In this document: piece by piece, positions 30,154 through 39,541 of the stretch
How the letters are laid out: each line of letters starts with the position of its first letter
Position numbering within the stretch: position 1 is the first letter of the stretch
From: JAXMBN01 sp046349875
GTDB lineage: Bacteria > Planctomycetota > Planctomycetia > Pirellulales > Pirellulaceae
Assembly (NCBI GenBank): GCA_046349875.1
Contig: JAXMBN010000030.1
Coordinates: forward strand, 11,615 to 75,614
DNA length: 64,000 nucleotides
Direction: 5' to 3'
Translations under genes and position numbers: made by a program
The notes under the pieces: model-generated
What the model saw: the letters and a program-made list of their open reading frames with translations, nothing else
What the model was told of the DNA's origin: nothing
Database searches by the model: none

Positions 30154-33100
30154 TTACCGAACCGTAAGCCCTTCATTCCTTTGAGACATCCACGCACCAA
30201 CTTCAGGCAGCAAACCATACGCATGAGCCATCAATGCGATTGGATGAACCGTCGGTTTGTCGACGCCTTGTTCCATTTGCAGTTTGCAAGCCGAACATTC
30301 CGTGCTTCCGACCTGAGCGGTGGTTTGCTGCATCTTGCTGATGAGCCCCCATCCAACCCGCAAACTCATTCGGTAGTTTTCCTTGCGAAGTCCATAGGTA
30401 CCCGCCATCCCACTGCACCCTGCATCCGCCGTTACGACATTGAGCCCGGGTATGAGTTTGAGCAATTGCAGGCCAGGCTGTTCTGAATCGATCGCTTTCA
30501 AATGACAGGGTTGGTGATAAATCACAGAGCTCGTAAGTGGAGAAAAATCGAGTTCCAATTCGTTGCTCTCGTGCAGTCGCCAAAGGTAGCGGCCCGCATC
30601 CCAAGCGTGAGCCGCAACCAATCGAGAATCCTCACTATCGATCAAATTGGGATACTCATGCTTCAAACAAAGCGTCGCCGAGGGTTCTAGCGAAACGATC
30701 TCATATCCCTGGCGAACCGCTTCGGCCAACATCTTGATGCTCGGCGCAATCAACTTGCGAGCTCGCTGTACATCTCCCATGGCAATCTTGGCCATCCACG
30801 ATGGCGATTGATTGGATGGAACGTAAACCTCGACCTTTTGATGTTGCAACACCTGAACGAAAGCTTGCCCCAAAAGTGGATTATGCCAGTTGGCATACTG
30901 ATCCACAAAAAACAAGACCTTCTTTCCACCCGTACGCTTCGGACGATTCAAACGGCGGCGGGCAGCCCACCGCAAAAACGGTTGCTTGGCAATGGTTGGA
31001 AGCCTTCTTCCCTGCGCGATGCCAGTCATCTTCTCTAACAACCATCGCATCGAACCATTTTCCAAAGCCCAATTGGCTAATCCAGGAGAACGGCTGGCAA
31101 TGGCGGCGAGAAAATCCAACCGCGACAACATCAATTCGCTCCAACGCAATCCATTGGTCGCAACGTACTGAGCTTTTAGCTCGGTGACTAACTTGGGTAT
31201 ATCAACCGCTGCCGGACATTCCACTCGACATTGGTGGCATTGAAAACACAAGTCCGCTAATGCCTTGACTTCGTCGCTCTCTAAAGCAGAACCGGAGATC
31301 TTTCCTGCCATGATGGCTCGCATCACGTTGGCCTTGGCGCGAGGAGAAGACTCCTCGTCGCGTCCAACGCGAAAGATCGGACACATGCGCTCATTGTTTG
31401 CATTCGTTCGGCAACGACCACAACCATTACAGGACTGCGCGACAGGTCCAACACCTCCTTCATCAGCCCAAGAGAGAATGGGCATGAAGACAGGCTTGGC
31501 TGAACTCTTTGCTTCCAGCTCTTGGCTTTCTTCGACAGGCTCTTCCGTTCGCACTGCATTGTTCACACCTGCGAGCATCGTACCTAATGTTGGAACGAGC
31601 GCCGGCCGCAGATTATCTGAAACCCGCTGTGGCGCATCGGTGATGACCTTTCCAGGATTGAGAATTCCCTTCGGATCGAACAGCTCTTTGATTCTGCGAC
31701 AAATTGGATAGCGATTGCCTAGCTGTCGCCGAGCATACCAGCTACGACTTAATCCAAGCGCATGTTCTCCTGCAATGACCCCTCCAATTTCAATCACGCG
31801 TTCGTAGAGGGTATCGGCCAGTCGATCCATCTTGGCAATATCATCGGGAAGATTCGGATCGAGGAAAGGACGAATGTGGATCTGTCCGTGCGACGCATGG
31901 CCAAAGAGAGTCGCCGTCACGCGTTCCATTTTCAAGACATTTTGAACGTCCACCAAGAACTCGGGAAGACGCTCTGGTGCAACGGCGATATCGTCGACAA
32001 AGGGAAGCGGACGACTGCTTCCTTTGAGCTGGTAAAGCCGAGGAACAACTCGTCGACATAGTCTCCAGTAAACATCGCGTTCTGCGGCATCGGTGGTGAT
32101 ACGCGACGAAATGGTAGTGGGAGATTTACGCAGGATGCGATTGACCAACACCATCAAGCGATTTCGCGTTTCAGCAATCTCCTCGCCCTGATGTTCGATC
32201 AACAGCATCGCTTCCGCGCCTTTGGGAAGCAAGGATTCGTAACGAGGATCGGTTTCGCGAGCGATCTCCAAAAGGCGACGATCCATGATGTCGCACGCGG
32301 CAACCTTGTCTTTCTGCGCTTCAATAGCTGCCCTTGCAGCTGAATCCAAGCGATCGAAAAAGAGTAGTACCAGTGCCCTTGCATTGGGAATCGGTTCGAT
32401 CTTGAGCGTCGCTTCGGTCATCACCGAAAGCGTACCCTCCGCTCCTGACTGCAACTTGGCTAGATCGATAACGTTCCCTTGAAGAACGCGTTCGATGCGA
32501 TAACCACAACCACGAGCCACACCTTTCCAGGGCGGATTACGAACCGCATCTTCACTCACCGACAACAATTGACCAATCTCACGGGCCAACTTGGCAACGG
32601 AACTGTTATCGAAGCTGTCGTCGTTCCATAGGTGTTTTTCAAGCCGAGCTTGTTCACCATTGGCTAGGACGACTTCCATCGACTCCAAGGCGTCGCATGA
32701 ACTTCCGTAGCGAGGCCAATGACTACCCGAGGTATCGACCGCGATCACGCTACCCAAGGTTGTGACCGAACGTGTTGCAGGGTCTGGCCCAAAGAGATAT
32801 CCATGATTGGCGAGAGCTCGATTCAAATCGGCAAGAACCAATCCAGGTTGAACCCGCACCAACCTCTTGTCGAGATCGATGTGCAAGAGACGCCGCATAT
32901 ACCGGGAGAAATCCAGAACCAATCCCGAACCGATCGCTTGCCCGGCTAGTCCCGTGCCCGCACCTCGGCATACGATTGGAATAGCGTTTTCTGATGCGTA
33001 TTGGACGCAGCGTTTTACGTCTTCGGCATGCCTTGGCCGGACCACTCCCAAGGGCAAAACTTCATAGACGCTCGCATCGTTCGCATAGAGATGCGAAGTC

Positions 33101-33174
33101 AATAAATCGCAGTGGACGTCTCCATCCAATAGTCCACGGAGGTCGGCTTCAATTCGCTTTCGTTCTGCATCCAT
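30154..33174 (-). CDS. FAD-linked oxidase / 4Fe-4S / CCG-domain fusion (D-2-hydroxyacid dehydrogenase type)
   Basis: A 1006-residue fused oxidoreductase. Residues 30-250 are a PCMH FAD-binding domain (IVCRGAGTGLAGQAIGSGLVLDF, then TLGSVIAVDTSGSH). About 250-500 is the FAD-oxidase C-terminal domain with GHASHGQIHIRPFLD and GEHALGLSRSWYAR. A ferredoxin-type pair follows: CNGCGRCRTN...CPIF near 594 and CFQCHQCRVECP near 655. The end holds the CCG-type segments YHQPCHLKA and AGCSGMAGTYG near 905-945 and ECSACKLQMEQG near 970. This architecture belongs to enzymes that oxidise D-lactate, glycolate or D-2-hydroxyglutarate and pass electrons to the membrane chain. The exact substrate cannot be read from sequence. 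It has no close operon partner. Confidence 0.85.
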   Translation of the reverse strand: MDAERKRIEADLRGLLDGDVHCDLLTSHLYANDASVYEVLPLGVVRPRHAEDVKRCVQYASENAIPIVCRGAGTGLAGQAIGSGLVLDFSRYMRRLLHIDLDKRLVRVQPGLVLADLNRALANHGYLFGPDPATRSVTTLGSVIAVDTSGSHWPRYGSSCDALESMEVVLANGEQARLEKHLWNDDSFDNSSVAKLAREIGQLLSVSEDAVRNPPWKGVARGCGYRIERVLQGNVIDLAKLQSGAEGTLSVMTEATLKIEPIPNARALVLLFFDRLDSAARAAIEAQKDKVAACDIMDRRLLEIARETDPRYESLLPKGAEAMLLIEHQGEEIAETRNRLMVLVNRILRKSPTTISSRITTDAAERDVYWRLCRRVVPRLYQLKGSSRPLPFVDDIAVAPERLPEFLVDVQNVLKMERVTATLFGHASHGQIHIRPFLDPNLPDDIAKMDRLADTLYERVIEIGGVIAGEHALGLSRSWYARRQLGNRYPICRRIKELFDPKGILNPGKVITDAPQRVSDNLRPALVPTLGTMLAGVNNAVRTEEPVEESQELEAKSSAKPVFMPILSWADEGGVGPVAQSCNGCGRCRTNANNERMCPIFRVGRDEESSPRAKANVMRAIMAGKISGSALESDEVKALADLCFQCHQCRVECPAAVDIPKLVTELKAQYVATNGLRWSELMLSRLDFLAAIASRSPGLANWALENGSMRWLLEKMTGIAQGRRLPTIAKQPFLRWAARRRLNRPKRTGGKKVLFFVDQYANWHNPLLGQAFVQVLQHQKVEVYVPSNQSPSWMAKIAMGDVQRARKLIAPSIKMLAEAVRQGYEIVSLEPSATLCLKHEYPNLIDSEDSRLVAAHAWDAGRYLWRLHESNELELDFSPLTSSVIYHQPCHLKAIDSEQPGLQLLKLIPGLNVVTADAGCSGMAGTYGLRKENYRMSLRVGWGLISKMQQTTAQVGSTECSACKLQMEQGVDKPTVHPIALMAHAYGLLPEVGAWMSQRNEGLTVR

Positions 33175-33430
33175 TCCTTCATGATGTTCCTCGTTTCACT
33201 TTGGGTCTAGCCCCCTCGGGTTATTCGGTAAGAGGAAGACGTGCAATCGCACCCGACTTGAGAAAAGTTCTTGGAGGGTCGAAACATGCGAAATCGATCC
33301 TGGACATTTCAAAATCCCTTTGGTGGAGACTTGATCCGTGGTACGATAGCGGTTTCGATAAACTTTTGTATAGTCGCGAGGGCGTTCTCACCGCGACGGC
33401 GATTGAAACAGGGAGGTCTCGGTAAGCCTT

Positions 33431-34453
33431 ATGGTCCGCGAAACGATCGTCCAAGCCGAGGGATTCGACGATGATGAGCCCATACGCAACGAGGAAAACG
33501 ATTCCATCCTGCGTCCGAAAAGGATTTCGGAAATGGTCGGCCAGCGCGAAGTGGCCGAAGTTCTTTGTATCGCGATCGACGCCGCAAAAAAACGCGGGAG
33601 CCCCCTAGGCCATATTCTCTTCGATGGTCCACCCGGTTTGGGAAAAACCACGTTTGCCTCCTGCATTCCACGCGAGATGGGTGTTTCAATGCAGATGGCA
33701 TCGGGCCCTGGACTCAAGGCCCCAAAAGAACTCATCCCCTATTTGACCAATCTCGAAGAAAGCTCGGTCCTCTTCATCGACGAGATTCATCGCTTGCCCA
33801 AAGCGGTCGAAGAATATCTCTATACAGCCATGGAAGATTTCCGAATCGACATCGTGTTGGGGGAAGGTGTCAATGCTCGAACGCTCAACTTGCAATTGAA
33901 ACCATTCACCCTGATCGGGGCCACAACCCGCGCCGGCATGTTGAGCGGACCACTGCGTGACCGATTTCAGATACGCGAACACTTGGGATACTACAGCATC
34001 GATGATCTCATCGAGATTCTGAATCGGAATGCCAAGAAACTAGAGGTCGAACTATCGTCCGATGCGGCCATGGAGATTGCCAAGCGAAGCCGTGGGACTC
34101 CGCGGGTCGCCAACAATCGACTCCTTTGGGTCCGCGATTTTGCTACCAGCAAAGCCGATGGTCGAGTCACTCTAACGGTTGCTGAAAAGGCTCTTCGGAT
34201 GACCGGTATCGACGATCTAGGATTGGATCGACAAGACCGCCGCTACATCGAAACACTGATTCGCGTGTTCAATGGAGGACCAGCTGGGATTGAAGCGATG
34301 GCGCATACGATGAGCGTTTCGTCCGATACGCTTGAAGATGAAGTCGAACCTTTCCTTCTTCGTTCGGAGTTGATCGTACGAACTTCGCGAGGACGCTGCG
34401 CAACGGCCAAGGCCTTTCACCACTTGAACATCGCGCGGCCTGAGGCGAGCTAG
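33431..34453 (+). CDS. ruvB: Holliday junction branch migration helicase RuvB
   Basis: AAA+ ATPase that, with RuvA, drives branch migration of Holliday junctions. The 340 residues contain LRPKRISEMVGQREV, Walker A FDGPPGLGKTTFA near 63, Walker B VLFIDEIHRL near 116, the beta-hairpin region, GATTRAGMLSGPLRDRF near 165 (sensor 1), and SRGTPRVANNRLLWVRDFA near 217 (sensor 2 arginine). The C-terminal winged helix ends with RTSRGRCATAKAFHHL. Length is normal. ruvA and ruvC are not adjacent. It ends 6 nt from the convergent amidohydrolase gene. Confidence 0.95.
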   Translation: MVRETIVQAEGFDDDEPIRNEENDSILRPKRISEMVGQREVAEVLCIAIDAAKKRGSPLGHILFDGPPGLGKTTFASCIPREMGVSMQMASGPGLKAPKELIPYLTNLEESSVLFIDEIHRLPKAVEEYLYTAMEDFRIDIVLGEGVNARTLNLQLKPFTLIGATTRAGMLSGPLRDRFQIREHLGYYSIDDLIEILNRNAKKLEVELSSDAAMEIAKRSRGTPRVANNRLLWVRDFATSKADGRVTLTVAEKALRMTGIDDLGLDRQDRRYIETLIRVFNGGPAGIEAMAHTMSVSSDTLEDEVEPFLLRSELIVRTSRGRCATAKAFHHLNIARPEAS

Positions 34454-34459
34454 TCCACG

Positions 34460-35416
34460 TCACCCGATTCGATAGAACCGAATTGCGTTTTCTGCCCAGA
34501 GCTTTCGTTGCGACTCTTGAGATCGGTCTGCGATGATCGCGACAAGACGATCAACCCAGACGCGAAGCGTGGCCCCTGACAAACAAACAGGCCAATCGGA
34601 TCCAAAGACGACCCGGTCTGGTCCAAAAGCATCGAGGCAATGATTGATGATGGGGGCGATTTCTCCATTCGGTTTTAGCCGAGCTATTATTCCGGAAATC
34701 TTGCAATACACATTGGGAAGCGAAGCAAGGACGTCGATCGATCGCTTCCATTGATTCGCTTCTTTCACAGCCGTTTCAGCTGCCTCGCGTTGATACCATT
34801 CCGGATTTGCGTTCCCGCAGTGATCGACCATGAATCGAGTTTCCGGGCATTGCTTGGCCAATGTCGCTCCATCGGTGAGTTCATTGGGTCGCATGCAAAG
34901 TTCAAAATGAAGGTCTCGTTTTCCTAACTCTTGAATCCCTTTTACAAATTCGGGGTGCAAGCAGAATCCCGCAGGTGTTTTGTCGGAATGAAGCACGCGC
35001 CGCACCCCTTTGAATTCTCGCCGGCCGCGCCATCGATCTAAGTAAGCGGAAAATTGAGGATGATTGGGTCGTCCCCCCAAGACTGCAGCCATGAGACCTT
35101 TACGTTGCTCACAAAGCCCCAGCACATGTGCCGCTTCGATATCGAGATCCTTATCATCCACATCGACTTCCATGTAGATGGATTGAATAGGCAACCCTTG
35201 AGTTGCTTCGGCGTATTCCTCGAGATGGAATTTTTTCTCGAGCAACGACGAGCCCTTCAGCCAACTGGGATAGATCGTTTTCAGATCCCATAGGTGCTGG
35301 TGTGTATCGATCATTCGATCCGGTAGAGCATAGCACGCACTGGCCTGCGCTATGTGGGGAAGTTGCCATGCAGCCAAGGTCGCAGTTGAGCACGCAAGGA
35401 AAGATCGACGGTTCAT
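34460..35416 (-). CDS. Exported amidohydrolase (L-fuconolactonase-like, Amidohydro_2)
   Basis: A TIM-barrel metal-dependent hydrolase of 318 residues. The N-terminus (MNRRSFLACSTATLAAWQLPHIAQA) looks like a Tat/Sec leader with RRSF, so it is probably exported. Core motifs: MIDTHQHLWDL (HxH metal ligands) near 36, FMVDHCGN near 195, and VVFGSDWPVCL with the catalytic Asp near 275. This arrangement is typical of planctomycete Amidohydro_2 proteins related to L-fuconolactonase and 2-pyrone-4,6-dicarboxylate lactonase. The substrate is unknown. The gene is convergent with ruvB and has no operon partner. Confidence 0.82.
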   Translation of the reverse strand: MNRRSFLACSTATLAAWQLPHIAQASACYALPDRMIDTHQHLWDLKTIYPSWLKGSSLLEKKFHLEEYAEATQGLPIQSIYMEVDVDDKDLDIEAAHVLGLCEQRKGLMAAVLGGRPNHPQFSAYLDRWRGRREFKGVRRVLHSDKTPAGFCLHPEFVKGIQELGKRDLHFELCMRPNELTDGATLAKQCPETRFMVDHCGNANPEWYQREAAETAVKEANQWKRSIDVLASLPNVYCKISGIIARLKPNGEIAPIINHCLDAFGPDRVVFGSDWPVCLSGATLRVWVDRLVAIIADRSQESQRKLWAENAIRFYRIG

Positions 35417-35675
35417 GATCTCATTCCTGTGAGAATGGGAGGTTTTTCTCTTGTTCCACTTGGATGTTCCGCTCTATTATCGCAGATCATTCTGAACTAC
35501 GCTTGAGAGGTCGAGATTTTTCGGCCCTTCCCTCCCATACTGCCCGCCCAACCATTGAAGGAAGCCATCTCCCTTCATCCGCGATTGCCTTTGCCCCATC
35601 GTGCGAAGTTTGCTACCGTTCCTGAGATGGCCATGGGAACCCTTTCCTTTTTCGAATTAGCTGAAGGACACATTC

Positions 35676-37346
35676 GTGATTCGCCTGGAAAACGGAAAGA
35701 TCCATGACCCTTTCCAGTCGGATTCTGGAGCCACCAAGACCCTCTGGATCGATGGCGATCGAATCGTGACCGAGCCCTCTCATGCATTGCATCCAGCAGA
35801 AAGTTTCGATTGCCGCGATTGCGTGATCATGGCCGGAGGCATCGATGCGCACACGCATATTGGTGGCGGCAAAGTCAACATTGCGAGATTGATGCTCCCA
35901 TCAGCTTCGCAACGTGAAACGGAGATGCTCGAAACACTGAATCAGGCAGGCACTGCAACGCGGCCCATCGTTCCTAGCACGATTCAAACGGGGAGAATGT
36001 ATCTCGAACTAGGATACACCGCGTGCTTCGAACCTGCCGTCATTCCGTGTGGTGCTAAGCACGCGCACTGCGAATTAGGGGACACACCCTTTCTCGATAC
36101 CGGTGCCTATCTCATGCTTGGCAACGAATCGACTTTGCTGGAGATGATTCATCGCCGCGTCGGAAACGACATGATTCGCGATTATGTCGCATGGATGTTG
36201 ATGGCACATCGTTGCTTGGCCGTCAAAGTGGTCAACCCTGCAGGCGTGCACGCCTTTCAAGACGGAACCTTTCTATCAACGATGGATGATCCCGACCCAC
36301 GCTATGGGGTCACCGGGCGTCAGGTTCTTTTCCAGCTTGCTCAAGCCGTTGACCAATTAGGCATTCCCCACCCCATCCATGTGCACTGCGCGAACCTGGG
36401 TGTTCCTGGGAATATTGAAACGACGCTCCAGACGATCGATGCTGTCGAAGGGCATCGCATCCACTTGACTCACTCCCAATTTCATTGCTACTCCAATCAA
36501 GGTCCCCACGGTATCTCTTCGGCAGCTGAGCGATTGGCTGATGCGATCAATAACCGTCCCGAGATATCGACCGATGTCGGTCAAGTATTGTTTGGGCAAA
36601 CGGTGACACTCTCCGGTGATTTAGCGCATCAATGGCATAATCGAACTCATGCGCGTCCCCGCAAGACCTTTTTCCAAAACCTGGAATCCCAAGGAGGATG
36701 TGGAGTCGTTCCTTTTCGCTATCGTGAAGGCCAATACGTTCACTCTCTGCAGTGGTCGATCGGGCTTGAACTGTTCTTGCGAATCAAGAATCCCTGGCAA
36801 GTATTTCTGACAACCGACCATCCCAATGGAGCTCCCTTCACGTCGTATCCTCATCTCATTCGCTTGCTCATGGACTATCGCTTTCGGATGGAGTGTTTTT
36901 CCAAGCTGCATCCCGATGTGCAGGCAACATCGCCTTTGCCAACTTTGAAACGCGAATACACGCTCGATGAAATCGCCATCATGACGCGATCTGGGCCAGC
37001 GCGATCTTTAGGTCTCGACGATGTTGGACGATTGGTTCCAGGGAGCATCGCTGACCTTTGTGTTTACCGTCAGCATGAGAATCCAGAGCAGATGTTCTCA
37101 AAACCATGGTTGGTGATCAAACAGGGCCAAGTGGTTTTTCAACAAGGCCACTATCTGCGGACCGGATTGCGGCGAAGTTACCAACTGGATGTTGAATACG
37201 ATCGACAGATTCTTCAACAGCTTCGTCGAAACTGGGAAACACGATACCAACAGACACTTCACGCCTCTTCCATTTCATCGGGAGAATGGGAACGCATCAG
37301 TCAAGCGACTCCTGTGCCTATCCGAAGTCGGGAGGTGTTGTCATGA
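35676..37346 (+). CDS. fhcA: Formylmethanofuran dehydrogenase/formyltransferase-hydrolase subunit A
   Basis: A subunit of the Fhc complex, which hydrolyses the formyl-carrier product to formate in the tetrahydromethanopterin C1-oxidation pathway (formaldehyde detoxification or oxidation). The 556 residues form an amidohydrolase barrel: GGIDAHTHIGGGKVN near 52, HVHCANLGVPGNIETT near 230, HRIHLTHSQFHCY near 258, TTDHPNGAPFTSYPHLIRLLM near 371, and SGPARSLGLDDVGRLVPGSIADLCVY near 440. The start is GTG 35676 (MIRLENGKIHDPF) with GAAGGA upstream. Its stop overlaps the fhcD start by ATGA, showing translational coupling. Cytosolic. The pathway marker is common in planctomycetes and methylotrophs. 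Confidence 0.92.
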   Translation: MIRLENGKIHDPFQSDSGATKTLWIDGDRIVTEPSHALHPAESFDCRDCVIMAGGIDAHTHIGGGKVNIARLMLPSASQRETEMLETLNQAGTATRPIVPSTIQTGRMYLELGYTACFEPAVIPCGAKHAHCELGDTPFLDTGAYLMLGNESTLLEMIHRRVGNDMIRDYVAWMLMAHRCLAVKVVNPAGVHAFQDGTFLSTMDDPDPRYGVTGRQVLFQLAQAVDQLGIPHPIHVHCANLGVPGNIETTLQTIDAVEGHRIHLTHSQFHCYSNQGPHGISSAAERLADAINNRPEISTDVGQVLFGQTVTLSGDLAHQWHNRTHARPRKTFFQNLESQGGCGVVPFRYREGQYVHSLQWSIGLELFLRIKNPWQVFLTTDHPNGAPFTSYPHLIRLLMDYRFRMECFSKLHPDVQATSPLPTLKREYTLDEIAIMTRSGPARSLGLDDVGRLVPGSIADLCVYRQHENPEQMFSKPWLVIKQGQVVFQQGHYLRTGLRRSYQLDVEYDRQILQQLRRNWETRYQQTLHASSISSGEWERISQATPVPIRSREVLS

Positions 37347-38239
37347 ACATTCATGGAGTGGAGATAGAAGACACCTTTGCCGAAGCGTTCGATATGACTG
37401 CAACGCGTGTCATCATCACCGCAGCGGAACCTCATTGGGCCTTGCGGGCTGCCGAGGCCATGACAGGTTTTGCAACGAGCGTCATTGGATGCGGAGTCGA
37501 AGCTGGCATCGAAGAACAACTGTCTTCCGATGCAACTCCCGATGGACGCCCTGGCGTTGCCGTTTTGATGTTTAGTGTTTCGGGTAACGAATTGGAGAAG
37601 CAGTTGGTCCGCCGTGTCGGCCAGTGTGTGCTCACCTGCCCGAGTACATCGGTCTTCAGCGGAATCGAAGGCCCCAAGAAGATTGCCATGGGTTCCAAGC
37701 TTCGTTACTTTGGCGATGGCTTTCAAATCTCTAAGGTGATTGGCACGGAACGCTATTGGCGCATTCCCGTGATGGATGGCGAGTTTGTCTGCCAAGATCG
37801 AGTATCGCGAGTGTCCGCTGTTGGAGGTGGTAATTTCCTCGTACTTGCCGATTCGCTTCAAGGGGCGTTGCAAGCAAGTGATGCTGCGGTGCAAGCCATT
37901 CGCCAACTTCGCGCATGCATTACACCTTTTCCTGGCGGCGTTGCTCGGAGTGGATCGAAAGTTGGCTCGAAATACAAATCGATGAGTGCCTCCACGAATG
38001 ACGCATTCTGCCCGACGCTAAGCGAACTTACTTCATCGCAGATTCCTCAGGACTGCGGCTGCCGCCGAACTGGTCATCGATGGTTTGACCCCCGGAAATC
38101 ATCGCCGAGGCGATGCGAATCGGTATTCTGGAAGCGTGCCGTCGGTGCCACCTGCGGAGTTCGAAAGATCACCGGAGGAAACTATGGCGGCAAATTGGGC
38201 AAGCATCATTTCTATCTGCACCGCATCTTGAAAGGCTGA
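37343..38239 (+). CDS. fhcD: Formylmethanofuran:H4MPT formyltransferase, with three compensating frameshifts
   Basis: Moves the formyl group between tetrahydromethanopterin and the methanofuran-like carrier of the Fhc complex. The ATG at 37343 overlaps the fhcA stop. Residues 1-230 are clean: NIHGVEIEDTFAEAFDM, PGVAVLMFSVSG, RVGQCVLTCPSTSVFSG, GSKLRYFGDGFQ, RYWRIPVMDGEFVC, and SMSASTNDAFCPTL. Then the expected sequence jumps frame: AAAELVIDGLTP is in a second frame (about 38050-38092), EIIAEAMRIGILEACR in a third (38094-38140), and GGNYGGKLGKHHFYLHRIL is back in the first. Three +1 steps (for example one extra C in the ACCCCCGG run) restore the frame, so the open frame from 37343 to 38239 is continuous but wrong for about 35 residues. 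Confidence 0.85.
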   Translation: MNIHGVEIEDTFAEAFDMTATRVIITAAEPHWALRAAEAMTGFATSVIGCGVEAGIEEQLSSDATPDGRPGVAVLMFSVSGNELEKQLVRRVGQCVLTCPSTSVFSGIEGPKKIAMGSKLRYFGDGFQISKVIGTERYWRIPVMDGEFVCQDRVSRVSAVGGGNFLVLADSLQGALQASDAAVQAIRQLRACITPFPGGVARSGSKVGSKYKSMSASTNDAFCPTLSELTSSQIPQDCGCRRTGHRWFDPRKSSPRRCESVFWKRAVGATCGVRKITGGNYGGKLGKHHFYLHRILKG

Positions 38240-38241
38240 GC

Positions 38242-39086
38242 ATGCATACTGAATCCATTCTCTGCCTACACACTCGAAGACCGCTTGAAGAGCGATTGGA
38301 TGCATCGTGTTTAACGCCCGATCTTCTTGCGAACCGTTCCCGTCAAGAGATCCTTCAACTGCCCATGCCAACATCACGCTCGGACCTTGGATTGGAAGAT
38401 TGGTTTGACGTTGAAGGCGACCCTTCAGAAACAGTTGTCATCGATGGTTCTTGCCATCTGCTTGACCGCGTTGGTACCAACATGTCCCGCGGCGTCTTCA
38501 CTTTAAGCACAACGTGGGTGACTGCGCTGGCTTGCAAATGCGGGCAAGGTACCCTTCGCATCGATGGAAACTGCGGCGACATGGCCGCTAGCAGCATGCG
38601 TGGTGGCTGCTTTTGCTGTGCCCGCAACACGGGACACCATCTAGGGGCTCCTGTACCTGGATCGCTCAAAGGGGTTCAAGGTGGCGAGATCTTTATCGGT
38701 GGTTCAGTAGGTGACGATGCCTGTCACCGCATGCGACGAGGTGTGGTCTGGGTCGTCGGAGATGCCGGCAGACGATTAGCGTCAAACTTTTTGGCTGGAA
38801 CCATATTCATCCAGGGAGAGGTTGGAACCGATTGGGGCAGTGGTATGCGCCGGGGGACGATACTCCTCCATGCCGCTTGGCTTGACCGCTACGCTGCCCA
38901 ACTCACATCGCCTCATTGGCTTGAACTCAGTTTCATGCCGCTTCTCTGGAAACGGATCAAAAGGTGAGCATCAGGTTACTGACGGAATGGCTAAGCGCAT
39001 CGATCCCAACGCAAAAGGATGCGCACCGCCGCGTCGGTGATCGTTCCATTCAAGGTCTTGCCGAGGTCTTATGCCTCAATGGTTAG
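38242..39086 (+). CDS. fhcC: Formylmethanofuran dehydrogenase subunit C (FhcC), C-terminal frameshift
   Basis: Third Fhc subunit, a right-handed beta-helix scaffold that resembles glutamate synthase subunit C-terminal domains. The ATG at 38242 follows fhcD by 2 nt. The helix repeats are plain: VGTNMSRG, CGDMAASSMRGG, TGHHLGAPVPG, GGSVGDDACHRMRRG, GDAGRRLASNFLAG and GEVGTDWGSGMRRG, each with the GxxxxxxMxxG pattern. The frame as given stops at 38967 (241 codons). A different frame continues from about 38935 with SLETDQKVSIRLLTEWL and ends DAHRRVGDRSIQGLAEVLCLNG at 39086. That looks like the real C-terminus and gives about 280 residues, the usual size. A one-base indel near 38,930 would explain it. 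fhcB is not adjacent. Confidence 0.82.
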
Positions 39087-39482
39087 AGCGCGACTGCGAT
39101 CGCGATAGTAGATAGGGCCTGCCAAGCCAAGAAGCGATGGGATGGGTCCAAACAACAATGCAATCGCCAGCACAAACTTGATCAACATTCCTAAAAAGCC
39201 TAAGCCCACAAAGAAAAACGATGGGCCATAGGGATTCGAATAGTTGATGTAGCTCGATCCCATGATTACCGACGGGATAAACTGAGGTATCATGGAAAGG
39301 GCAGGGAACGATTCGAAAATCCAATACAATCCCAACAATCGAAGAAGAATCAACGCAATCGAAGGAACGTTGGATTCAGCCGTGATCGGAGAATCCGTTC
39401 TTGGCCCTGAACCTGCATCGAATCGTTCTTCGAGAAAAACGTAATTCGGTGCAGGTGGTTCTTTAGATTCGTTGCTCATCAA
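39069..39482 (-). CDS. Small membrane protein of unknown function
   Basis: A 137-residue protein with a polar N-terminal 45 residues and three or four membrane segments: SIALILLRLLGLYWIFESF (about 46-64), MIPQFIPSVIMG, FFFVGLGFLGMLIKFVLAIALLFGPI (about 90-115) and LLGLAGPIYY. No family recognised. The frame is clean although it sits between two frameshifted loci. It is convergent with fhcC and lies downstream of the lipoprotein gene on the same strand. Confidence 0.6.
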   Translation of the reverse strand: MMSNESKEPPAPNYVFLEERFDAGSGPRTDSPITAESNVPSIALILLRLLGLYWIFESFPALSMIPQFIPSVIMGSSYINYSNPYGPSFFFVGLGFLGMLIKFVLAIALLFGPIPSLLGLAGPIYYRDRSRALTIEA

Positions 39483-39541
39483 GCTGGATCGATCCGTAAG
39501 GGCGCGAGAAATTGCCGCAACTATTCAGGGTGAGAATAGTA

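Noticed and set aside
38113..38967. A 284-codon frame fusing the end of fhcD to fhcC
   Set aside because: The upstream part is fhcD in a shifted frame; FhcC starts at ATG 38242.
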